A DNA stretch of 8,024 nt, taken from the NCBI GenBank assembly GCA_913050645.1, contig CAJXAG010000043.1, forward strand, positions 1 through 8,024. The letters are read 5' to 3'. Numbering within the stretch: the stretch's first letter is position 1; the number at the start of each line of letters is the position of its first letter. Both the position numbers and the translations under genes were made by a program. Below are positions 1 through 5,460 of the stretch, in pieces. The notes under the pieces are model-generated. The model was not told the DNA's origin. It saw nothing but the letters and a program-made list of their open reading frames with translations, and did no database searches. This DNA comes from an uncultured bacterium (lineage in GTDB: Bacteria > Patescibacteriota > Minisyncoccia > Phycocordibacterales > UBA918).

Positions 1-17
1 AACGAAGTTGCCGTCTA

Positions 18-40
18 CGGAAAAACCAAAGGTTTTTCCG
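18..40. terminator. Short hairpin, possible weak terminator after the AbrB-like gene
   Basis: A perfect 10-bp inverted repeat (CGGAAAAACC, then GGTTTTTCCG) with a 3-nt loop lies about 60 bp downstream of the AbrB-like gene stop. The five T residues sit inside the stem and no T-tract follows on either strand, so it is not a classic intrinsic terminator. Its position fits transcript ending or 3' stabilisation. The sequence is directly visible; the function is a guess. Confidence 0.3.
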
Positions 41-100
41 TCTTCGCGAGACTGTAGCCGAAGCGGTCTAGGAAATTAATGAGCATAGGTGCCAGTGTAT

Positions 101-268
101 CTATTTCCTCCAGTCACGGACAATAAATTGCTTTTTCTTGTCATCAAACACCATTTCAAGTTTTTGTTTTTCACGCCACTTCAACTCACGAATAATTTCC
201 TTTGGCACATTAATAGTAAAGCTACGGCTGCTTGCTCTCGTGAGCTTGCGAACAAATTTTTGTATCAT
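101..268 (-). CDS. AbrB/MazE/SpoVT-type DNA-binding protein, 55 aa
   Basis: This short gene encodes 55 residues from ATG at 268 to TAG at 101. The protein reads as one swapped-hairpin SpoVT/AbrB domain: a basic N-terminus (RKLTRASSRS), the beta-strand and turn FTINVPKEIIRELKW at about residues 17-31, then REKQKLEMVFDD and a terminal FIVRDW strand. The V/I-P-K-E-I turn followed by LxW is characteristic of the family. Such proteins are dimeric DNA-binding transcription factors or antitoxins and often control their own promoter. No toxin gene is visible beside it, so an antitoxin role is unsupported here. A perfect 36-bp palindrome begins 17 bp upstream of the start codon and is a natural candidate operator. 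The Shine-Dalgarno is weak at best (GATAGAG about 10 nt upstream). The family call is firm; the regulatory target is inference. Confidence 0.85.
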   Translation of the reverse strand: MIQKFVRKLTRASSRSFTINVPKEIIRELKWREKQKLEMVFDDKKKQFIVRDWRK

Positions 269-285
269 ACAGATACTCTATCACA

Positions 286-321
286 ACGTACGTACGAACG
301 TACGTACGTTCGTACGTACGT
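286..321. repeat. Perfect 36-bp palindrome built from three 12-bp units
   Basis: Positions 286-321 equal their own reverse complement with no spacer. Read from 287, the tract is three tandem 12-mers sharing CGTACGTACG and differing only in the last two bases (AA, TT, TC). Each core is itself palindromic, so it offers three stacked dimer sites one helical turn apart or one large cruciform. It lies 17 bp upstream of the AbrB-like start codon. Candidate roles are an autoregulatory operator, a nucleoid or replication site, or an expanded tetranucleotide repeat. Confidence 0.9.
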
Positions 322-380
322 CTGGGTTTGGAGATAGTTTGGTTTGTGTATGCTGGCTGTGTGAGATAAAACTGAAACTA

Positions 381-416
381 TTGTCCAAAATGTGGTCACG
401 TGCGCACCTTGGACAA
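381..416. repeat. Imperfect inverted repeat downstream of merA
   Basis: TTGTCCAA at 381-388 and TTGGACAA at 409-416 are perfect 8-bp inverted arms. Inside them TGTG (391-394) can pair with CGCA (403-406) with one G-T pair, after a two-base mismatch. The centre contains CACGTG and GTGCGCAC. It lies about 90 bp past the merA stop, with T-rich but not T-tract sequence following in the merA direction. It may be a 3' hairpin or a protein site. Confidence 0.45.
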
Positions 417-504
417 CTGATAGAAGATGTTTACAATTCACAAGCATACTCAGTTTACCAGCAGCTTTGAGCCAACGATGAGCTGACTTCACAAGGAAAG
501 ATAC

Positions 505-1908
505 TTAAATACAACAGCTCAGCTGTGACAAATCTTTATCAAACGAAAGCGCTGCATACTTCATTGCTTCAGAAAGTGTTGGGAATACCGGCTCAGAGTT
601 CAGTACGTCATCAACGGTATTTTTATTTTTTATAAGAACCGTCGCCTGTGCAATCAAGTCAGCTGCGTTTGGTGCCAAAATATGCACTCCTACAATAACT
701 TTTGTTTTTGGGTCTATTCCCATCTTTATCATACCTTCAGTGCGACCGACTATACCTGCTTTTGGAATCATTTCAAACGGCACCGTGCGACAGGCACACA
801 CGCCATCGCGTTCCATCTGAGCAGCTTCTGTGAGTCCCACACTCGCATAGCCTGGGTCAGTGAAAATCGCATACGGTACCTCATCGTAGTTCAGTGTGTG
901 TTTTGCATCGGTAAAGATGTTTTCCACCAGCAGAGAACCTTCATGTCCGGCGGTTGTTTCAAGACGCATCGGCAGATTTGTGACATCTCCGGCTGCATAG
1001 ACGTAAGGAATGTTTGTCTCAAACTGTTCATTTACCACCACAGCCTTTCGCGCGTTAACATTCACGCTAACCGCCCCAAGATTCAAGTCGTCAGTATTGG
1101 CAGTTTTTCCAGAAGCTAGAAGTATTTCATCAACCACAATTGTTTGTTCGTTTCCATCAACTGAAAAAGTTACTATTTTCTTTCCACCTTTGACTTCAAC
1201 ACTTTTTGCTTCAGCTTTGGTGTGGATGGTAATACCCTCTCCTTCAAGCACCTGGTGCAGGCGTGCGATTAAATCTGGTTCCCCATGCGGAAATATTCTT
1301 TCTCCTCGCTGGAGAATAGTCACCTTAGTACCAAAACGTGCATAGGCCTGTGCGAGTTCAAGTCCAACGGGACCTGCACCAACAACCAACATTTCTTTTG
1401 GTTGTTCAGTCAGTGACAAAGCTTCTATGTGAGTGACATAGCCAGCTTCGTAAATGCCCTCAATTGGCGGCACGTTGGCGGTCGAGCCGGTGGCAATAAT
1501 AAATTTTTCAGCGGTATATTTCTCACCGTCAACCGCAATTTCTTTTTCGCTTGTAAATGCGGCTCTGCCTTTCATAAACGTCACGTGTTCTAGGTTCCTG
1601 AGTACCCTTTGATACTTTTCGTCGCGGAACGTTTCCACCATACGCATTTCATGCTCCATGACTTTTTTAAAATCAAAGTTTTTCACTTCAATGTCGATTC
1701 CCGGCACACTATGATGCCGAGCACTGTGAAGCACTTCACCAGCGTGCAATAAAATCTTAGACGGCACACACCCCACATTTACACAGGTTCCTCCGGCTGG
1801 CAGTCCACCGTTGATAATCAGTGTTTTTTTGCTAAGTTCGTTGGCTTTGATGCCAGCGGCAAAAGCCGCTGCCCCACCGCCGATAATGATTAAGTCGTAT
1901 GTATTCAT
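505..1908 (-). CDS. merA: Mercuric reductase (MerA), core form without HMA domain
   Basis: Cytoplasmic flavoenzyme that reduces Hg(II) to volatile Hg(0) with NADPH. The 467 residues form a pyridine nucleotide-disulfide oxidoreductase: FAD-binding GGGAAA near residue 10, redox pair C42/C47 in GTCVNVGCVPSK, NAD(P)-binding GAGPVGLELA at 177-186, the second FAD motif YAAGDVT near 313, and a C-terminal dimerisation domain. The decisive mark is the C-terminal vicinal pair C465-C466 in LSCC, which hands Hg(II) to the partner subunit and is absent from dihydrolipoamide dehydrogenase. The protein ends CCI rather than the common CCAG. No N-terminal HMA domain is present, and the FAD motif so near residue 1 shows the start is right. 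Y99 matches a conserved active-site Tyr, but the second conserved Tyr appears to be F442. The ATG overlaps the arsR stop by 4 bp, implying translational coupling. Confidence 0.93.
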   Translation of the reverse strand: MNTYDLIIIGGGAAAFAAGIKANELSKKTLIINGGLPAGGTCVNVGCVPSKILLHAGEVLHSARHHSVPGIDIEVKNFDFKKVMEHEMRMVETFRDEKYQRVLRNLEHVTFMKGRAAFTSEKEIAVDGEKYTAEKFIIATGSTANVPPIEGIYEAGYVTHIEALSLTEQPKEMLVVGAGPVGLELAQAYARFGTKVTILQRGERIFPHGEPDLIARLHQVLEGEGITIHTKAEAKSVEVKGGKKIVTFSVDGNEQTIVVDEILLASGKTANTDDLNLGAVSVNVNARKAVVVNEQFETNIPYVYAAGDVTNLPMRLETTAGHEGSLLVENIFTDAKHTLNYDEVPYAIFTDPGYASVGLTEAAQMERDGVCACRTVPFEMIPKAGIVGRTEGMIKMGIDPKTKVIVGVHILAPNAADLIAQATVLIKNKNTVDDVLNSEPVFPTLSEAMKYAALSFDKDLSQLSCCI

Positions 1909-2210
1909 ACCTGTTTCAAACTATTTTTAATAACATCGGTGAAGTCAGTATCTGCAAGACTGTAAAAGACGTGTTTGTATTCTTGCCTTGTTTCAACCAT
2001 ATGGTTTTGTTTTAGTTTTTTAAGTGAATGAGATACTACTGACACAGATACGCCAAGAATCTCTGCGATGTCACCCACGGAAAGTTCCTTGTGTTTGCAT
2101 AAGAGCCAACAAATCTTCATACGGGTAGGATCACCAACTAACCCAAATTGTTCTGCACATTGAAGTACTGCCGATTCGTTCTCTAATTCCTTTTTAATTT
2201 TGTTATTCAT
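1905..2210 (-). CDS. ArsR/SmtB-family metal-responsive repressor of the mer operon
   Basis: A 101-residue winged-helix repressor of the ArsR/SmtB family, probably released from DNA by Hg(II) or another soft metal. Visible are the family signature GDPTRMKICWLL at 26-37, the ELSVGDIAEILGVSVSVVSHSLKKLKQ helix-turn-helix at 42-68, and the wing QEYKHVFYSL at 76-85. A GTG at 2336 opens a longer frame, but those extra 42 codons run through the terminator and the operator, so ATG at 2210 is preferred. The usual alpha-3 metal motif ELCVCD reads ELSVGD here; the only cysteines are C18, C34 and C38, suggesting a different thiolate site. The gene overlaps merA in ATGA and has a perfect inverted repeat touching its start. 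No Shine-Dalgarno can fit, pointing to a leaderless or near-leaderless mRNA. The family is certain; the inducer is inferred from merA. Confidence 0.9.
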   Translation of the reverse strand: MNNKIKKELENESAVLQCAEQFGLVGDPTRMKICWLLCKHKELSVGDIAEILGVSVSVVSHSLKKLKQNHMVETRQEYKHVFYSLADTDFTDVIKNSLKQV

Positions 2211-2236
2211 ATCATTTGAATTTGTATTCAAATGAT
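2211..2236 (-). promoter_or_regulatory. Putative ArsR operator overlapping the arsR-merA promoter
   Basis: A perfect 11-bp inverted repeat, ATCATTTGAAT and ATTCAAATGAT with a 4-bp spacer, lies directly against the arsR start codon. The TTGAA/TTCAA half-site and its size resemble known ArsR/SmtB operators. Binding would cover the probable core promoter, giving autorepression that metal relieves. The inverted repeat is directly visible; the link to this repressor rests on position and family precedent. Confidence 0.8.
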
Positions 2237-2248
2237 ACCACGTGGTAA
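2221..2248 (-). promoter_or_regulatory. Candidate sigma-70-like promoter of arsR-merA
   Basis: On the minus strand TTACCA (2243-2248) and TACAAA (2221-2226) are separated by 16 bp, each matching 4 of 6 consensus bases. The -10 sits in the centre of the operator and the expected start would fall within a few bases of the arsR ATG, so the mRNA would be nearly leaderless. The matches are modest; the operator position is the main support. Confidence 0.35.
2236..2247. repeat. 12-bp perfect palindrome beside the ArsR operator
   Basis: TACCACGTGGTA is self-complementary and shares its outer base with the operator. It overlaps the candidate -35 box, so it could be a second regulator site. Part of it (ACGTGGT) is repeated in inverted orientation at 2332-2338, on the far side of the terminator. 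Confidence 0.5.
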
Positions 2249-2264
2249 CGGAGTACCCCGAAAC

Positions 2265-2309
2265 AAAAAGTGCACAGCCGCCGGCAATGCCGGTGGCTGT
2301 GCACTTTTT
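2265..2309 (-). terminator. Strong intrinsic terminator, potentially bidirectional
   Basis: Two 21-base arms (2265-2285 and 2289-2309) pair with one G-T wobble around a 3-nt loop. The GC-rich stem is flanked by five A on one side and five T on the other, so it can work on either strand. On the minus strand it lies 40 bp after the stop at 2349 and before the arsR promoter, separating the long upstream block from the mer operon. Confidence 0.9.
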
Positions 2310-2348
2310 GAGCACTGCAGTACTCACACGGACCACGTATTGTGCATA

Positions 2349-3419
2349 TTACTTCAATTTCTCCTCACCAATCACTCGGTCATACCGTCGTCCGTCAAAC
2401 ATTATGGTTGGAATCTTGATGGTTCGAATTTGATCCTCAACAATCTCATTTTGTTTTGTAATGATATTCTGAATCTCTTCTGACTGGGCTGTCTCCTGTA
2501 TTTTTTCTATCTGTATCTCGTCGTACCCCATATCCTCAAGCCACAGAAGCAGAACAGTCTCAGCTTCTTTAGCGGAATAAAGGAAATTAAACTGCTCCTG
2601 ATACGAAGCTCCCGTTTGATCCTCACCCACAAATAGTCGCTCCAATATCTGCCAGTCTGCCGGTATTTCCTGTTGTAACGGATATTGCTTTACAGACTCA
2701 AGGTAGGCAATGACCAGCGTTGAATTAGGGAATTTGTAACCACTTGGTGTTGTCGGATCTGGGATAGCGTAAGGAATGTATGTGACATTGTATACATCTT
2801 CAAACTCTGCGACTTTCATATTCCTGAATAGTTTTGCACAGAATTTGCAGCCCGGATCGATAACCTCAAGTGCTGTTTGTTTTTTTGAATCAAATGGTTT
2901 GTAGTAGGTTGCACTACTATCAATGAACATCTCTGGTTCCCAGCGCTTGAAACGGTCGGGGATGCGAGCAAAGGTATCAACCATCAAGAGCGTCTCTTCT
3001 TTTGTCCAATCGAGTACCTCAAAATTCATTACAGCCGCTAGAAATGACTGCTGGCCAGTTGAAACACCGCACGATTCTCCACCCAGCGAACATGATTCAA
3101 CGTCTTTAGGATTGCAGGTGTCGTAAACAAAAAGAAAGAGACCACTTTGCAGCACTAAGAGCAGACTCCATACACTCAGCACTACAAATATCGTGGCAAA
3201 GACTTCAATCCATCGATCCAAGAATCTAGCTAATCGGGGTCTCGTCAGAATAAATCTCCCAATCAAAGCGTCTTTAGCTTCTTCTTTGAATCCGATCTCG
3301 CAGGGACGCAGAGTTAATTTTCGACCAACACAGTACCAGGCCTTCTTCGCCAGAGAACGATATCGAACCGAAAAAATACCCAAAACCACAAAGATTATAA
3401 ACGCAGCAATACAAAACAT
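2349..3419 (-). CDS. Membrane protein with DsbA/thioredoxin-like CXXC domain, 356 aa
   Basis: Probable membrane-bound thiol-disulfide oxidoreductase or thiol metal carrier. Hydrophobic segments lie at about residues 2-18 and 72-98, separated by a basic stretch. A linker with three cysteines (C102, C110, C117) follows. The thioredoxin-like part begins near 182 with a strand leading to C191-K-F-C194, and a probable cis-Pro loop KIPTIMFDG lies at 335-343. Roughly 110 mostly charged or helical residues between these elements look like a DsbA-type helical insertion, larger than usual. Topology is consistent with the CXXC domain outside the membrane. The gene starts one base after the aminotransferase stop, so the two are almost surely co-transcribed and may be coupled; it is the last gene before the terminator. 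The fold is supported by CXXC plus cis-Pro; the substrate is unknown. Mercury, copper or disulfide handling are all possible. Confidence 0.7.
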   Translation of the reverse strand: MFCIAAFIIFVVLGIFSVRYRSLAKKAWYCVGRKLTLRPCEIGFKEEAKDALIGRFILTRPRLARFLDRWIEVFATIFVVLSVWSLLLVLQSGLFLFVYDTCNPKDVESCSLGGESCGVSTGQQSFLAAVMNFEVLDWTKEETLLMVDTFARIPDRFKRWEPEMFIDSSATYYKPFDSKKQTALEVIDPGCKFCAKLFRNMKVAEFEDVYNVTYIPYAIPDPTTPSGYKFPNSTLVIAYLESVKQYPLQQEIPADWQILERLFVGEDQTGASYQEQFNFLYSAKEAETVLLLWLEDMGYDEIQIEKIQETAQSEEIQNIITKQNEIVEDQIRTIKIPTIMFDGRRYDRVIGEEKLK

Positions 3420-3420
3420 A

Positions 3421-4644
3421 TTATTTGATATTTTTCATTATTTTTTTGATAACTGAGAGCGTAGTCTGTACGTCATGTTCTGTATTATGAAGCCCTACGG
3501 AAAGTCGGAGTAGTGGTGGATACTTTTTGACATTCTGTAGATAATAATGACAACAAAAGTATCCACTACGCGCCATGATGTTCTGCTTCGAAAGGAAAAT
3601 AGCCAGGCGGTGTGCGTCAATATCATCTGAGTAGAAGCTCAGTGTAGAACTTGGTTCATGATTGAGGAGATGTATGTTGGGTAGTTGAGACAGACCTTCA
3701 AACAGAATGCGTGAGAGTTTCTCCTGCTGCTCACGTTGCGAACGTCCCTCCGGCCGGTAGGATCCGAGCCAATTGAGTGCAGCTCCTAAACCTATGATCC
3801 CGGCAAAGTCCTGCAAGCCGGGCTCAAGCGCAGCAGCTGGGTCGTTTGTTGGCAGCGTAAAACTATCTTCGGTAAGCTCTGCCACCATACCGCCACCCAC
3901 AAACGAAAGCTCCAGGGAATTTAATAATTGTTTTTTGACTACGATAACTCCCAAGCTCGGACCATAGGTCTTATGGCTTGAGAAACACAACGCATCAAAA
4001 TCAGTCTCGCGAAGCAATGGCGCGTCACCAACCATGCTCTGTGCGCCATCAAGAATCAGGACACCGCTTGTGGCATGAAGGTCATTGGCGAACGTTGCGG
4101 CATTGGTAAGTGATCGGCCATCAATGCTAGAGGTTGCATTAACAACCGCAATCGCGTTTGTGAGGTCGGTTTCCGCGTATGCCAGTGATCCATCTTCATT
4201 TCTTCTAAGAACCGTTCGGGGAATTGCTAATCGATTGGCCGCCGTAGTGGTCGGCAGGAAGACTGAGTTGTGTTCGATATCCGAAGTAAGCATCCGCGAA
4301 TACGTTTGTTGTGGAAGTTGTTGAAGCAGTAAGTTGAGTCCGTAAGTAGTATTAAGAGTGAAAGCGACCTGATACTCTTTCTCTGATTTGCCAATACGTT
4401 TGAGTACTAAAGCTCTGGTCTTTTCTACCGCTTCGTCAACCCGTTTGCCCCATTCGTACTTTACCCGTCCACCACATGCATTGTACTCGTGAAAATACAA
4501 AGACATGGCATCAAGGACCGGCTGAGGGCGAAGCGTCTGACAGGCAGAATCTAAATAGATGTCCCCGGGAGACAGAAACTCAAAGTCCTTTCTCGCTGGA
4601 AGTTCAGACCATTCTTTCTTGTTGTGCGTGCCAAAAATGTTCAT
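3421..4644 (-). CDS. Class V aminotransferase, cysteine desulfurase-like (SufS/CsdA type)
   Basis: A 407-residue PLP enzyme, about the usual SufS/CsdA length. The features expected of a cysteine desulfurase are present: the N-terminal YLDSACQT at 30-37, H125 in DIEHNS for stacking on the cofactor, D199 and Q202 in LDGAQS, the Schiff-base lysine K225 in SSHKTYGP, a cysteine pair C364-C365 in RSGYFCCHY at the position of the SufS persulfide cysteine, and R380 in LRLSVGLHNT for the substrate carboxylate. Such enzymes take sulfur from cysteine as a persulfide, releasing alanine. No SufU, SufE, SufB or IscU neighbour is visible. It lies between two thioredoxin-fold genes, 13 bp after one and 1 bp before the other. 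A related lyase activity or a non-Fe-S sulfur role is possible. No Shine-Dalgarno is evident. Confidence 0.8.
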   Translation of the reverse strand: MNIFGTHNKKEWSELPARKDFEFLSPGDIYLDSACQTLRPQPVLDAMSLYFHEYNACGGRVKYEWGKRVDEAVEKTRALVLKRIGKSEKEYQVAFTLNTTYGLNLLLQQLPQQTYSRMLTSDIEHNSVFLPTTTAANRLAIPRTVLRRNEDGSLAYAETDLTNAIAVVNATSSIDGRSLTNAATFANDLHATSGVLILDGAQSMVGDAPLLRETDFDALCFSSHKTYGPSLGVIVVKKQLLNSLELSFVGGGMVAELTEDSFTLPTNDPAAALEPGLQDFAGIIGLGAALNWLGSYRPEGRSQREQQEKLSRILFEGLSQLPNIHLLNHEPSSTLSFYSDDIDAHRLAIFLSKQNIMARSGYFCCHYYLQNVKKYPPLLRLSVGLHNTEHDVQTTLSVIKKIMKNIK

Positions 4645-4657
4645 ATTCTGATTTTAT

Positions 4658-5404
4658 CTATTGTTGCAACGCATCCTCTAACAAGGAAACGAATGCTTCA
4701 TATCCTCTTGGATTTTGTATTTTTTCACCATTGAGGAAAAAGGTGGGCGTCCCGCTAATCCCAAGACGACTCCCCGCATCTCGGTCACGAACTATGCGAT
4801 TCCTCACTTCCTCTGAAGCAACATCTTGCTTGAAGCGCTCCATATCCAGTCCGAGTTGTTCAGCGTACCGTTCAAAGATAGCCGGATCAGGCGCTGCGAG
4901 TTCACCCCAGTTTTGTTGCTCTTCAAACAAGAGATCATGCATTTCCCAGTATTTACCTTGTCTGCCAGCAGCTTCAATCGCTGACGCTGACGTCATACTG
5001 TTTCGGTGGTTTGGTAGCGGAAAGTAGCGAGATACAAATGTGACCCTGTCGCCATACTCTTCTGAGAGTCGCTTAACAAGTGGGTAATACGCTCCACAGG
5101 CTTCACACTCAAAATCAAGATACTCAACCAGCGTAACTGTCGCATCTATATTTCCCTTTACCCAATCATCAGCTTGCACTTGTAACACCTCGCTTGAGAC
5201 GAGCGCGGAAGAAGTAGCTGACTGTTGCATCAACTTCCAGACTCCTACAATACTCAGCACAACGACACTAAGCACAACGAGTCTAGTAATATATTTTTTA
5301 GTTTGTCTCTTTCGTATTTGACGTACTCGCTCGTCTTCTCGCTCTTGCCGTTTTATTTCTTTTCGTTCTTTCTTAGTTAGATCTGGTTGTTGTTCTTTTT
5401 CCAT
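4658..5404 (-). CDS. Membrane-anchored DsbA-family thiol oxidoreductase
   Basis: The 248-residue protein has a very basic, coiled-coil-prone cytoplasmic tail (about 1-40), one membrane helix (about 41-58) and an extracytoplasmic DsbA/BdbD-like domain. The thioredoxin-fold start VTLVEYLDFECEACG carries the redox pair C100/C103, and the cis-Pro loop GTPTFFLNG (P220) closes the active site; the helical insertion lies between. Such proteins form or rearrange disulfides in exported proteins and need a reoxidising partner such as DsbB or VKOR, which is not visible here. The family is abundant in Gram-positive-like and CPR genomes. It follows the 77-aa membrane gene by 56 bp and precedes the aminotransferase by 13 bp. 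The exported cysteine-rich protein upstream is an obvious candidate client. No Shine-Dalgarno is seen; an AT-rich palindrome lies just upstream of the ATG. Confidence 0.88.
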   Translation of the reverse strand: MEKEQQPDLTKKERKEIKRQEREDERVRQIRKRQTKKYITRLVVLSVVVLSIVGVWKLMQQSATSSALVSSEVLQVQADDWVKGNIDATVTLVEYLDFECEACGAYYPLVKRLSEEYGDRVTFVSRYFPLPNHRNSMTSASAIEAAGRQGKYWEMHDLLFEEQQNWGELAAPDPAIFERYAEQLGLDMERFKQDVASEEVRNRIVRDRDAGSRLGISGTPTFFLNGEKIQNPRGYEAFVSLLEDALQQ

Positions 5405-5411
5405 AAAGTGT

Positions 5412-5423
5412 TATTTATAAATA
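5412..5423 (-). promoter_or_regulatory. AT-rich palindrome, possible -10 region before the DsbA-like gene
   Basis: TATTTATAAATA is a perfect 12-bp palindrome 7 bp upstream of the ATG at 5404. It contains a TATAAA-like -10, but no good -35 lies at the right distance. It may mark an internal promoter giving a short-leader transcript. Weak evidence. Confidence 0.25.
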
Positions 5424-5460
5424 GTTTTTAATCTACGACACAGACTGATAGTGTGCGACT

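Larger units (their letters stand above)
269..504. other. Gene-poor spacer between merA and the AbrB-like gene
   Basis: These 236 bp follow the merA stop and precede the AbrB-like gene. I see no convincing coding region: the open frames here on both strands give low-complexity or family-less peptides, and two run through the ACGT-rich palindrome. It holds an imperfect inverted repeat at 381-416 and the palindrome at 286-321. No T-tailed hairpin terminator for merA is evident, so read-through into the AbrB-like gene is possible. Confidence 0.6.

Noticed and set aside
15..86. A 23-codon minus-strand frame (starts MLINFLDRFGY) just after the AbrB-like gene
   Set aside because: Very short, no family seen, no ribosome site, and it ends within the 5' flank of the small hairpin; could be a chance frame.
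51..90. tRNA-like fragment around GCCGAAGCGG
   Set aside because: No acceptor pairing, anticodon arm or T-loop sequence could be assembled.
286..322. CRISPR array
   Set aside because: The 12-bp units are directly adjacent, lack unique spacers and are far too short for CRISPR repeats.
89..470. Two overlapping plus-strand frames in the left spacer
   Set aside because: They run antisense to the convincing AbrB-like gene and through the palindrome, with no recognisable protein features.
265..492. A 75-codon minus-strand frame after merA
   Set aside because: Its C-terminal part is a translation of the ACGT palindrome into YVRTYVRSYVR, and the rest shows no domain or start signal.
682..1345. Plus-strand frames inside merA
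   Set aside because: Antisense shadows of a gene with complete MerA motifs.
505..1908. Reading the flavoenzyme as dihydrolipoamide dehydrogenase
   Set aside because: The C-terminal vicinal cysteine pair and the absence of the dehydrogenase His-Glu C-terminal motif favour MerA, as does the adjoining ArsR gene.
2211..2336. N-terminal extension of the ArsR gene from a GTG at 2336
   Set aside because: The extra 42 codons translate the terminator stem and the operator and resemble no ArsR N-terminus; ATG at 2210 gives a normal-length protein.
4476..5027. A long plus-strand frame of 183 codons
   Set aside because: It lies antisense to the aminotransferase and DsbA-like genes, both with clear catalytic motifs, and its product is serine/arginine-rich without a domain.
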